Positions 10,910-21,855 of a DNA stretch of 64,000 nucleotides are shown here, one piece after another (within the stretch, counting starts at the first letter, position 1; each line of letters opens with the position of its first letter). Under the pieces are notes generated by a model. That model had not been told where the DNA came from. It saw nothing but the letters and a program-made list of their open reading frames with translations, and searched no databases. This DNA is from Schizochytrium sp. TIO01 (lineage: Eukaryota > Sar > Bigyra > Thraustochytrida > Thraustochytriidae): contig SMSO01000032.1 of assembly GCA_004764695.1 (NCBI GenBank), positions 6,406,668 to 6,470,667 of the forward strand. Direction: 5' to 3'. Position numbers and translations under genes: made by a program.

Positions 10910-12262
10910 AAGATTACACATGATGTTTTGTCAAACAACATTCTTTTAGTATTAAAACATTTTCGCCTTGCGTCGATCAAACGTGTATAGCTATCTATGG
11001 TCGCTGTATGGTCCAGACATGCTTGAAAATGGCTTCACTCCAGTTAGATATGTGGGCATCGAAGCTCTTGTTCATGTTATCTTCATAAGCATGGGAATCG
11101 TGAATATTCAAGATGATCAATGTTCTGTGAAAGCATAATATATTCGTCATGAAGGTATTCGTGAAGAAAATGCGCGTAAAAAGGTATCAATTGCTGGCTT
11201 TGCTTTTTTTTTTTAAATCTACGCCTGCTTGATCACAATTTTTACAAGCACAGTACCATGCTAAGGGAAAACAGGTGCAATCCAACCTTCACCGCAGCTC
11301 ATAAAAATACACAATCTTAAGGCAAAACCGATGAACTCCGCGTCTAATACTTGGCAGTACCTAGTACACCTTCTGGGACCTTGTATTTGCCAGCGAGCTT
11401 GTACTTTCATGACAACTTTCTACGCACCACGCTGGACCCGAAGACATCCTTGGTGCCCACTTTCTTTTCATGATGTACCAAGTATAGTACCTCAGTAGCC
11501 ACCAGTCTGCAGTGTATACTACCTACGATTCCCATCTGCCTAACTACTGTGTTCAAGGTATTGTGTATTTTCTGCTGGCGCGCAAAACGCCACGTGCTGT
11601 CCATAGCCACACTATCCCTTCGCCCATCTACTGCATAGATTTGCTGTGTATTTCGTATTCCCTTACACCTACAAGCATCAAGAGTTAATGCCTTTGTGTG
11701 CTAGTAGATGCGGTGGTAGCTCTGAGGCCTTCTTCGGAAGTGCATAATGGTCGCGTCGCTCAGCTACAGACCAGATCCTCAGTGATTATGTTGCTGTTAT
11801 TGCAGTTGCTCGCTGCACTTTAAAAAACAAAAACAAAAAACAATCGTGAGCACGCTGCACTATGGACAGTATAACGCTTCTCAGAGTGGTCTTCATCTGC
11901 AGCACCGAAAGCTCCATCCTCATCGTAATCCTCGAAACCAAGGCACTGCTCTTCACGTGAGTAGGTTCGAAGATGGCAGTGGACGAGTGAGAGACAAGGT
12001 TCCAAGATGAGTTGAGATCTCTAATTGGAGACCTCCTCATAAAAGTACCCAAACTTTGTTAACGGGAACTGCACGTGATCACAATGAAACATGGTTCCCA
12101 TCACTGCAGAGCAGGCTGCAATCAATCACAACCGGGTGGAGCCCACGCCAGGGCTGTTGAGCTTATTGTTTGTCTTTGAGTTCAAGGCCGTCGTCGCCAC
12201 AAGGCTCTAGGTACGGCGGGCCTGTTTCGTTGTCCACACAGAACTGGCGTGATGGCTCAGTG

Positions 12263-12350
12263 CTTTCTTTCTTTCTTTCTTTCTTTCTTTGCTGTTTTTC
12301 TTTTTCTTTTTGTTTTTGCTTTTGTTTTTGTTTTTGCTTTTGCTTTGTTC
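12263..12350. repeat. (CTTT)7 followed by degenerate T-rich pyrimidine tract
   Basis: Seven perfect CTTT units (12263-12290) run into about 60 bases of irregular T(3-5) blocks separated by single C or G. Open frames across this tract on either strand are low-complexity artefacts. Confidence 0.9.
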
Positions 12351-13817
12351 TTACGTTTGTTTTTTCGTGAATAGGGTTCCAACATCTTGAAAGGGTTCTC
12401 CATGATGTATCATGTCTACCTGGAAACTCCACGAAACTCGCAATATGTCGCCGGCTCCCATGATTTCGCCTACAGCACTAGGCTCCATCACAATGGGCTC
12501 CTCTCAGGTGCGTCGAGCAGCCGCGGCCAACCAGTCAGCAGCACTCTTCAACGCGATGGCGAGACACGGATACCATCAATCCATGGACATAAATGTTACA
12601 TTCACGTCACGAGCGACGCAGGCCAATATAGAAAAGTGGTGACAAGTTAAGCATCGTGGATGGAATGGCCTGCCTTTAGATGCATGGCCAAAACATTACG
12701 TTTGGGGACGATTGGCGTCCCACGTGCATTAGAATGCTTATGATTTGCTTTTCGATCGCGAGATGATCTCCACCACCTCTGCGACTTGACATTTTGCAGA
12801 TAATGCGAGAAGTGCACACCAAGCACGCAGAAACAAAACAAGAACCCCAACCATTGCACGTCAATGGTTCACCCCCCTCGAGTGTTTGATGAACGCCGTC
12901 CAAGCATGAACAATTAATCGAGAAGTACCTCTGAGGTCTGATGTTCATCGCTCGCGATCAAAATCGTGCATTCGAGACACCCTTTCCCTGTATTTATAAA
13001 TATTTATTTATTTCAATTAAAAAATGATTTCAAAGCGACAAGGCTAATTGATTAGTACTATTTCTTTCCTTCCGCTTAATCGATTGCTTCCCTTCACTTT
13101 TTTCACTTCCAGTCAAGCTGGAAAGTAAACTCAGCTTCGCACCACTAACTACAGTATCTCAGCAAATGTTTCTCTCTTTGATTTGATGGGGAAAGCACTT
13201 ACTCTCTTTGTAAAAGTCTGTTGGACTCATTTTTATGAAAATGCACGAATGTTTTCCCGCACGTGCCGTTTCGGCGTTCTTGTTGTTTGATAAGTTTCGA
13301 AGAGGCTGAAGTGGAGCTCCTGCAACAACCTTCTTCGGTGAGGTTAAACTTCGCGGCCGCCGACGTACGTGCTGTGCTCCAAGGGGAGCTCTCGGGAGCA
13401 TCGAGGATTCGGTTGTGGCGGGCCGCCACAGATCATCATTCGTGATCGTGATTGAGCTGATCGAGAATTCAGAATTTTTTATTCAAGCTCTTTATAGAGA
13501 GTACGCAAATATTACTTATGTGACACTTTTACTTTCGACAGACTGGATGCAAGGATGACGGCGGATGATGAAGGTCTTTTTATTTCTGGATTTATTTTTT
13601 TCCAAGTTCGAAGTGTAGAATGGCGTTGTTTCGCTCCTTCTATCAAAGTTTCATGTCTAATTCTAGATTGTTCATGTTTTGCAATCTGTAATAGCTAATG
13701 GTATTTCGCGCTGTGCTCTATACAGACTTCTAGGCTGGCAAATAAAAGGTACGACTACTTATGATCCCGTGATGCCGTGATGGTATGTGTTGGTATGATG
13801 TTTATTTCTTTTAATGT

Positions 13818-13819
<2 letters not shown>

Positions 13820-13854
<35 letters not shown>
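13820..13854. repeat. Homopolymer T(35)
   Basis: The longest homopolymer in the window, within the 8.2 kb divergent spacer. It is followed directly by AATAAAG. Length is prone to assembly error. Confidence 0.9.
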
Positions 13855-13858
<4 letters not shown>

Positions 13859-15250
13859 AAGTATTTTACAAGATCGAATTCTCTGTGAGGCAGGATGGTA
13901 TATTATATGTGCAATTTCTTTCCTGAACGTAGCGTGCTGGAAACCTCTAGAGAAACTAGAAGGGAGATGACGACTTAATCAGGAAAGAATCGCCACTGCT
14001 CTATGAGGAAAACAAAACCGAGGCATAAACGGCGAACTTTGAGGATAATGAGTTACACTAAATAATAGCTTGCCTTGCTAAGAAGGAATTTATGTGAGCA
14101 ACCTTTTTCTTTCCCTTTTCAAAATCCTGTCTTAAAGTTATATATATACATTTATTTATTTATAGTAATATTTTAAAATTAAAAACAATTAAAAACATTT
14201 ATATAATCTATATATTTCTCAATATTTACACATAAAGGGCGGGAACTAAATACTGGTTACTACATAATATACTACATTAACATCATAGAGAACTTGTGAT
14301 TCTTCCATTTACTGTCAATTATATTCTCTAAATAAGTCTTGATAATAGTAATAAAAACAAACAAACAAAAAGCAAAGGTTATGATGATATAAAGGATGGC
14401 AAAGACAGCGAAGACGATCTCAGAATAACTCAGCAGAAGAACCGACCAGGAAACCCCGTTTCATTGAGAGTTTATGACATGCTAGAAGCCACACGACCTG
14501 AGCGCGATTTGTATATCCATTACTAATCTCGTCGATTGCAAGGCAGCCATATTTTCTTTCCATAGCAGGTAGGTGATATTGCAGAATCTGAGAAGCTAAA
14601 AAGTTCGTCGTTTGCAGTACGATCGTAAAAGTTATTCTCCCTTCTAGAGCTCATACTTTTAGCTCTCCAAAATTGGTTCTGCACGTGCTCGCAATCATAT
14701 GATCAGCACTCGATGGAGCAGAGCAATGGATTGCTCGTGGTAGCTCAGGTGAAGGTTGCGATACGCAATGGCGCCAGCGTTGGCAGCAGCAAGTCCATTC
14801 AAGAATCGTATGAAGGAGCCGAGGAGACTACAGCTTATGTACCATGAGAGTACTTTGCTTTCAGGCATGAACCGCCTTTACCTTCCACTCACACACTGAT
14901 TCGCATAGCCAGGTATACGAAAGAACAGGCAATGACGAAATACAGGAGGAGGAAACAAATTGAGGCGCCGTGGACAATCAAAGCGACCATCATCACCTTC
15001 ACCATTGCAAGCAAGAAACAGCTCCAAGGGCGTGAATTGGCATGGGGCTGTCCTTTCCAGAGCGTTCAACCTCTCTCTATCCATCCAGGGCAGATCAATG
15101 ATCATAGCTTCACATGAAATCTTCACGTGCTCCCTCGCTCACTCGTTATTGCGTTCGCTCGCGCTTTTGCCAACGCTTTATCCGCTCGCTTATTAACTTA
15201 CTTGCCTCAGATTGTGGTTGAGCTTTCTTCCGAAGCATTGCGTGAACAGC

Positions 15251-15278
15251 TCCATACGATTAATGCTAATCGTATGGA
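15251..15278. repeat. Perfect hairpin, 12-bp stem and 4-nt loop
   Basis: The arm tccatacgatta (15251-15262), the loop atgc and the arm taatcgtatgga (15267-15278) form an uninterrupted 12-bp stem. It stands alone: there is no U-tract after it and no gene nearby. It could be a cruciform, a small RNA stem, or the end of a decayed element. Confidence 0.8.
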
Positions 15279-16610
15279 CTGACTTGGACTGCTAATTCAC
15301 CGTGTGTCCTGAACCTCTCTCCAACCCACTGCACAATCTCGCAGAGGCACGCTAAGAATCCTTGCGTTCAGGACCAAGTTGACTAAGACGGTAGCCGCTC
15401 CCAGCCGAGCCAGTTTGAGACTGGAAAGAGGTCATATCGGAGCTTCCCCTCGATGAACAAGACCGCCAAGGTTTGGGGTTCAACCCAGTGAAAGCAGTGA
15501 CTTATTCAATTAGCTCCTGCTGCCCAACGAAGGTCGCTGGGGCTTAACCGAACATCTTCATCATTCATGTGGTTTTGGTTGTGTGCTAAAACCATCGACT
15601 CTGGCTACGATTTAGCCCATGCCTTCATGTTAGGGTGCAAGCAGAAACCACTCTTTGCACGCAACAGGACGTTGAACGTGGCTTTTGTGCTTCGAGTTAT
15701 TTACCTCAGTTTGCTTGCGAAATGTAACGTGAGCTACTTCCTAGCAAGACGTTCTGCGCTCCGCTTTGGGCTCCCAAGTTTGCCATCTTCATGATTTGGC
15801 TTTGACTTGCTTCTCATGAAATGGTCCAAATGGGCAGAACAAGTTTTCAAGAGAGAGAGAAAACTAAATTGTTGAGTGTACATTTGCACAAACGGGGAAA
15901 CTCATTCGTTTTCCTATTTCCAACGTGTCCTATTGTAAACGGTAGAGGGTTATAGAATGGTAAAAGTTAGTTTTTTCTCTTTAAAAAATATTTTATTAAA
16001 AAAATGAATGAATTACAATTTTGAGAAGAATTTCATCATAAATCCGATGTCAAAGGCAATGGATTGTGCAGCAGAGCGTTAAAAATAGCATTCGGACGAC
16101 TTTTGATGTCGTCTATGCATGGCATGCTTGCTGCCTCAATGACTCTCGCGACGCGATGGACTTTCTCTTGATTTATGCACACATAATGTGAGAAATATTG
16201 CTCAATCAGTGGCTGATTGAATGTAAAACAGTTTCTAAAGGTGACATAGCATTGAAGGACCCAGGGCAAGATCAAAGGCCGGGATTGAGCAGTGCGAGCA
16301 ACTATGGATTGCAAAGAAGTTTTCGTTGGATTAGAATATGTGAACTCCTCGATTAGAGACTGTTCAGTCTGCGCGAGGACTCCTTCTTTACAAGGCTTTT
16401 TATACCTACTGCATTCATTTTATTTTTGTTGGTTTGACGGAATTTCTGTGCTTCTCGTGGAGGATGACTTTTTTAGAGGGTGATTGACGATGCAAATCGA
16501 TCAGAATAAAACATCATGCGGTGGGGTCCAAAGTATCAAGCGAGCCCCGTAGAGTAGAGCGAAATATCTGCAGCAAGCTCATGGTCTTGATGAGCTTTTG
16601 CAACGTGCAT

Positions 16611-16640
16611 AAATGAATAAATGAATGAATGAATGAATCA
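16611..16640. repeat. AATG/AATA tetranucleotide array
   Basis: About seven units of AATG, with one AATA variant, in the 8.2 kb spacer. Similar AATG units recur at 53650-53667. Confidence 0.85.
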
Positions 16641-18488
16641 ATGTCATGATCTTCGCAAAATAGTACTGCCCACAACAGAGTTGAAGTGTCTTTTAATTTA
16701 AGATTCCAATAAGAGTAGTACCTATGTACCTACAACCAAATACCTTCGAGGAAGAAGAAGGAGGAGACCAAGAGAACGCCGAGCCAAAACAACTTCTCTG
16801 CTTCTTCTCCTCCTTTAGGCGTCTTCGACATTTCTCTCTTTTTCTTTTTTTCTTTTTTAATTAATTACTTTTTAATAATTATTATTTTTAATAGAAAGGA
16901 GCTCAAGATTTCCATTCTTATGCTTTTAGCTTCGTGTCCTAATACCACATACCTTCAGTGTACTTTTCATAGAGAGAGCTCAGGAAGAAAACGTGTGGCC
17001 CTCTACGCTGCCTCCCGCATTTGCATCGCTTAGTTGATGGCAATGGTCTTGAGGCTGGACGGCCTGAAGACAATGCTGCTTGAGGCAACAGGTGGGAAAT
17101 GAAAGAGAAGAAATGAAGATGTACATCGATTTGATGATGGGAGTCCTTTCAAGCAAGTTTTTCAAGATTCTTGAAATAGGAAACAGGAAGAAATATAAAA
17201 GTGTTCTCTTCTCTTGCGATTAGATAATGTTTACTTAATGCGATCATTGAAGGAGACCAAGTGTGAATAAATCTCCAACTCCGAGGTTTACAAAGCAGTT
17301 CACGAACAGGCAAAAGGGAGAGGCAGAAGCTAAAGAAGAGGCCTAGACGAGGCGAATTAACTGGCTTGCGATCATCAGAACCCCTCATTTGTTTCCTCGC
17401 AAAAGACTGACTGACAAACATGGCTCATGATAAATAAGCGATCAAATAATTGAAAAAGTTTAATTTTAAATTATATTTTTCATTCAAGTTCACGTTTTAT
17501 TTTTTACTACAGAACATAAACTGCTCTTCCTTTTTACTTTCTTCTTATTATTATGATTATTATTTATTTCAATACTTTTGATTGCTTTTTTCTCTATTTC
17601 TTTTCAAAGTAGATTTTCAAAATAAAGCATCGACACACTAACAGAGCAAAAGACAAATCAAATCGCATTCCACAGGCGCTGCAGCTACCATTGACGGCAC
17701 AAGGGCGAGCGAGGTCCGGGTGCACCCTTCTCACTACTTCTTCGTCACGAGAGTGCCAGCCTCTCTGCCAGACCAGCTGCGTGGCTGAGCACTCTGCTAC
17801 TCCGGGGCTAACTCTTTGCTTGAGTTCAAGGTCGAGAGAGACTCTGCGTGCACGCGCTCATTCTGCGCGCCCTGGAAAAGGTTGGCACTTTAACAAAGAG
17901 CAGCAGAAGACGCGAGAAGAGTCTAGGAAATTCGACGGCTGGGAAGCAAACAAGAAAGCTGTTGTGATACGGAGGGATTCGTGTAAAGACTAGAGGGCTG
18001 ACAGAGAAGAGCTCCCCGTTTTGAGCGAAAAGAACGTCTTAACTAAAACTGCAAAACTCTTGCTTACGTCTCTGATCGTTCGCTTCAGCTGCCAGCGCTG
18101 CTTATCTGCGTTCGTGCTAATCTGCCTGTCCGCTTGCCTGCCTGCTTGTTAATTAGGATATCTAAGCTCATTGAAAGGTCTACCTTGGCTGGGTGCTGAG
18201 GAGATTGTGAAAGTTTTCTGGAGACGCGTCTTTGCTTAGTGAAGGTTTCGTCATTCACACCATTGCAGTTCTTGAATGGGACAGTGATTGACGCAAAACA
18301 TCTAGTAAGCCTAAAAACCTGAAGCTACCTGTTCCAGTTCTCTACGTAAGGATCAACAAACTCGAGGTTAATTTGTACAGAACAGTTAGGTGTGGGGTAC
18401 GATTCTCGTTTGAATCGAAGCAAGAAGCTGGAGCCCTTGCCCTGCGTTCTCTTACAGCATCAAACTCGCAAACTTTACATAGACTACT

Positions 18489-20747
18489 ATGCCTCTATTT
18501 AGAGTTCACGATGGCGATGAGCCGATGGCAGACCCGCCACCGTCATCTCCAAAGTCCTCATCTAGGTGGCCAAGTATGCAAAGCTTCTCATTCTCCTCAG
18601 GGCGTCACAATCGCTTTGATGATGATGAGACTCAGATTTCTGACTCGGCATCAACCCCAAAATTATCTCCAAAATGGCCTAGTATGCAAAGCCTTTCCTT
18701 CTCATCTGGAAAACGTGGGAAATCCTTGCGAGACCTTATGTCTTCTAATCAGCTCTCGGTAAAGTCTCTTCTGTCCCATATGAGTGCTGACTCTCTCAAC
18801 AATGTAATCATTCCTCGCGTACAATTTGAAGATCGAGCATGGCGGGTAGCCAAATTCGACTATTGTTTTGCAGCACTTTTTCTGATTGGCTTTATTGCCC
18901 ATATCGCATGTGGAGCAAAAATTATTCACAGTCAAAATAGTTTCAGTAATGCTACTGGAACATATATTACTTTGGCCCTCAAGGCTGAATATGATGCGTG
19001 CCTCGTGGCCCATGCAGATCTTCAGAATACAAGCACCTCTGGTCGTCGTTTGCTTCCCTTCACAGAGTTCACAGAAGCTGGTCCTTCGCTTGGTGACGTA
19101 TTCCCAAACTATGAATATGTGAATTCAAATCTCCTTGACAACTATCATCGCTCGAGCCTTTTGCGCTTCCTACAAACTTCAGCTCTGGATGAAGATGGTA
19201 CTAATCCTGTGGATGACTGCACAACGCTTTGGTGTGTTATTGGCGAGACACCCAGGGTCACTGTCGCAACCTTCATTGGGGCGGTGTTAATCGGTGTTTG
19301 CTGGCTTGCATCGATGCGCTGGAAACCACAATACAGTGCATGGTTTGCGGCACTCTGGAGTCCGGTCATGTATGTGTCAGTTGCTATTGCTCTCATAACA
19401 AGAACGGAGGGGACCACAATGTTATCTGCTTTGTTTTTTGCCACTGCAGTTGTTTTAGTTTTCGTGCTTGCTGCCGCACACGAGTCTATCAAGGCCACTG
19501 GTGAGCACCTTCGTATCGCTGCTGCTGTGCTTCTGCAAAATGCATATATGTTCCGTGCGATTGCAGTTGTCCTGGTGGTACTTTGTATTTTTCTTGCATG
19601 GCATTGGTCTGTCACTATGCGCTCTGTTGATATCATTGAATTCACTGTCGCAGCCTCGTGCGAACCTACGACTCCGGCTTACGTTGAGTCAATGCTAATT
19701 TATCTCTTCCTCTTTATGGTGTGGTTCATTTCTTTCTGCAACTCTCAAAAGCTCGTAATTGTGTCCATGTGCGTGGGTTCATGGTTTTTGCAGCAACCTA
19801 TCCGCCCTCGGTTACCCGATTTTTCTGCCCTACGAGCAGGCTATTCAACCAGCTTTGGCACTATTGCCGGTGGGTGTCTCGTCACGGAATTTGTTGATTA
19901 TATTGTAGAGCGTGGTGGATCAAACTTCTGGTGGCTTGACCCATTGGGCTATATTATTCGACCCCTGAAGTTTGCTTTCGGGCGCTGTGTTACGCCGTTT
20001 ACTCGCTTTAGCATGATTGCACATGCTTTTACAGGTGAGGGTTTTGGCCCTGCTGCCTATCGCTCGGCTAAACTTTTGCGCCGTAACTTTACCAATGCAT
20101 ATGTTGCTGATCGTATTTTGATTGCTGGTGTACGCACAGGGACCAATGCATTTTCTATTGCTCTTGGGCTTGTAGTATGGGCTCGTATCGACGCAATAAA
20201 TGGTTGGAACTCGCTTCGTAATTCGCCTAATGGCGACGGTGTTTTCGGAGGCGTGCCAGGTCTTCTCCTCTTCGTTTGTCTCGCTTCGTATCTCACGCGA
20301 AGACCCTTGCTTGGCCTCATGATGCTTGCGCTCGTCAATGACACTCTCTTGGCATGGCTCAATGGTACAGTTCAACTGTTTGCACCTATGGCTGGAGTCT
20401 TTGTCGCCTGCCTTGCTTCAGTGATTATTGGCTTCCAAGGTGACTGTGTACTAAACACAATTGATACAATTTTCATGTGCTACGCTATTGTTGAGGACAC
20501 CGGTATGAGCACCCCCGTAGATGGCACCCGTGAAGATGCTCATTTATATGCTGACTCGATGCCTGCCACTATAAACCCTGATCAACCACATGGTCAACAG
20601 CAGCGGCAGCAGCAACGTCCCAGCCAAGGTGGCCGTCCTAGTCGAGGCGCCCGCAGCCGTGAATCTCAAACGGACGACGAGGGGGAATCCGGTTCACAGG
20701 ATTCTACCTCGAACCCTAGGGCCAAAGAGAGTTTTCATAGCCATTAA
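18489..20747 (+). CDS. Choline transporter-like (CTL/SLC44 family) membrane protein
   Basis: A 752-residue multi-pass membrane protein. Residues 1-115 are a cytosolic Ser/Pro-rich tail with a repeated WPSMQSxSFSSG motif (at 27-38 and 63-74). The first membrane segment is near 123-143, followed by a large extracellular loop (about 145-250, with NAT, NTS glycosylation sequons and cysteines) as in CTL proteins. Further hydrophobic segments lie near 257-277, 285-303, 310-330, 355-373, 400-418, 420-433, 455-475, 550-565, 588-603 and 632-650. The C-terminal core matches the SLC44 pattern: AYRSAKLLRRN (523-533), then a DTIFMCYAIVED motif (659-670) equivalent to the family's terminal DTxFLCxxED sequence. 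The Gln/Arg/Ser-rich tail follows. The family moves choline or ethanolamine across plasma or organelle membranes. An in-frame TAG (18480-18482) three codons upstream fixes the ATG. Confidence 0.82.
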   Translation: MPLFRVHDGDEPMADPPPSSPKSSSRWPSMQSFSFSSGRHNRFDDDETQISDSASTPKLSPKWPSMQSLSFSSGKRGKSLRDLMSSNQLSVKSLLSHMSADSLNNVIIPRVQFEDRAWRVAKFDYCFAALFLIGFIAHIACGAKIIHSQNSFSNATGTYITLALKAEYDACLVAHADLQNTSTSGRRLLPFTEFTEAGPSLGDVFPNYEYVNSNLLDNYHRSSLLRFLQTSALDEDGTNPVDDCTTLWCVIGETPRVTVATFIGAVLIGVCWLASMRWKPQYSAWFAALWSPVMYVSVAIALITRTEGTTMLSALFFATAVVLVFVLAAAHESIKATGEHLRIAAAVLLQNAYMFRAIAVVLVVLCIFLAWHWSVTMRSVDIIEFTVAASCEPTTPAYVESMLIYLFLFMVWFISFCNSQKLVIVSMCVGSWFLQQPIRPRLPDFSALRAGYSTSFGTIAGGCLVTEFVDYIVERGGSNFWWLDPLGYIIRPLKFAFGRCVTPFTRFSMIAHAFTGEGFGPAAYRSAKLLRRNFTNAYVADRILIAGVRTGTNAFSIALGLVVWARIDAINGWNSLRNSPNGDGVFGGVPGLLLFVCLASYLTRRPLLGLMMLALVNDTLLAWLNGTVQLFAPMAGVFVACLASVIIGFQGDCVLNTIDTIFMCYAIVEDTGMSTPVDGTREDAHLYADSMPATINPDQPHGQQQRQQQRPSQGGRPSRGARSRESQTDDEGESGSQDSTSNPRAKESFHSH

Positions 20748-21855
20748 CGGTCTGCATCTCGTTCTTGAGTTGAATAAACTGCCTTTCTGTTTCCATACAA
20801 ACCTTGTGAAATGTTAACAATGCCATCGTTGTATCATGTGGACCAGGTTTGGGTCATTCCATCAATATGACTTAATTTGTCACTTCCTATATTGCTTTTG
20901 TTTAATCTGTATCCCTCTACACTCAAGTGTACGCTAGAGGACAACTTTGAGGGGCTGGCTCTGTATGAGCCTTTCTTTTACTCCTGTGAAGTCTGCCTTT
21001 CGATCCAGGTCAGGAACCTTTCGTCGTCGTTTCTTTTTTTTCCTTGCCCTGGATAGTATTTGATGATCAAATACTTGTTCAAAGTATAGTCTGATAGTAT
21101 TCTTTATGTTTCGTTTCTCTGGGGACGCATTACTGTGTTTTACCATTGTATTTTTTTTTTCAATATTAAGCAAATTTGAAAGACATCTTATCTCCCAAAG
21201 CATCCGGAACTGTCTCAAAATTGTCTGCATGTGTATACATGTTAATTTCGCGTATATGTATTTGAGCATATGGCAAGTATTGTTCATAATGAGACCCATA
21301 GTACCTCATGGCAGATTGAAATCACATGTCCATTACTAGCATATGCATGTTACGTAGAACTGAAAAATTTATAATTGAAGAATCGTCAATGCAGGTTCTG
21401 TTGGATTGGAATTGATTTTTATGGTCTTGGCAAGAGGGCCGGCCACTGGAAAAGCAAAATCAAGAGTGCGTAGATGTCCAAAAGACGGAAGAAAAGGGAA
21501 ATCGTAAAAAAATTAATTGGTTTGTTTCAGATAGTAATTTTTTCCACTACAGGTATTCTCGTTCAAAAGCAGCTGAGAAAAAAGTCAACGTGAATCCAAC
21601 AAAGAGCAATAGGAAAACATGAAAAAGAAGAGGCACAAAGAAAGAAAATGGAGTCCCTTGCATCATTGACTTCTTGGAATTGATCTAGGAGTGGAGTACT
21701 CTCCGTGAGGAAACCCAGTTCTGTACCTCGGGTTTAATACAAAGGTCTGCAGGTGGTTGTAATGTTCTAAGCTCCTATAAATGCAAATTGACTTCTCGTC
21801 TTTCTATTTAGTTCAGTGCTGCAACAACGACACGACAGAAGACGAATTCCTTAGC
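20748..21855. other. Convergent intergenic region
   Basis: The 3' flanks of the SLC44 gene and the oppositely oriented membrane-protein gene. The sequence is AT-rich and holds no recognised gene, RNA or array; a GGCCGGCC palindrome occurs near 21438. Confidence 0.6.

Larger units (their letters stand above)
10306..18488. other. 8.2 kb divergent spacer without a recognised gene
   Basis: The largest gap of the window, between the 5' ends of the CEP83-like and SLC44 genes. It contains two simple-sequence tracts (12263-12350), T(35) at 13820-13854, an AATG array near 16611, a perfect hairpin at 15251-15278, an inverted repeat at 10869-10909 and seven CACGTG hexamers (11591, 11954, 12072, 12721, 13260, 14682, 15124). 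Base composition alternates between GC-richer blocks (such as 15100-15800 and 17680-18300) and very AT-rich blocks (14130-14380, 16840-16900). Short open frames lack ATG starts or domains. No tRNA, rRNA or spliceosomal RNA was recognised. Undetected multi-exon or noncoding transcripts remain possible. Confidence 0.6.

Noticed and set aside
15300-15560. GC-richer block that might be a structured RNA or tRNA (ggggttcaaccc near 15477)
   Set aside because: The apparent B-box-like word lacks a matching T stem, A box and acceptor stem; no SRP, RNase P or spliceosomal RNA signature was seen.
17691-17993. 100-codon + strand frame upstream of the SLC44 gene
   Set aside because: Starts with TTG; Ser/Arg/Thr-rich low-information sequence, probably leader or promoter DNA.
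19145-19645. 166-codon - strand frame opposite the SLC44 gene
   Set aside because: Antisense to membrane-spanning sequence, with no plausible family.
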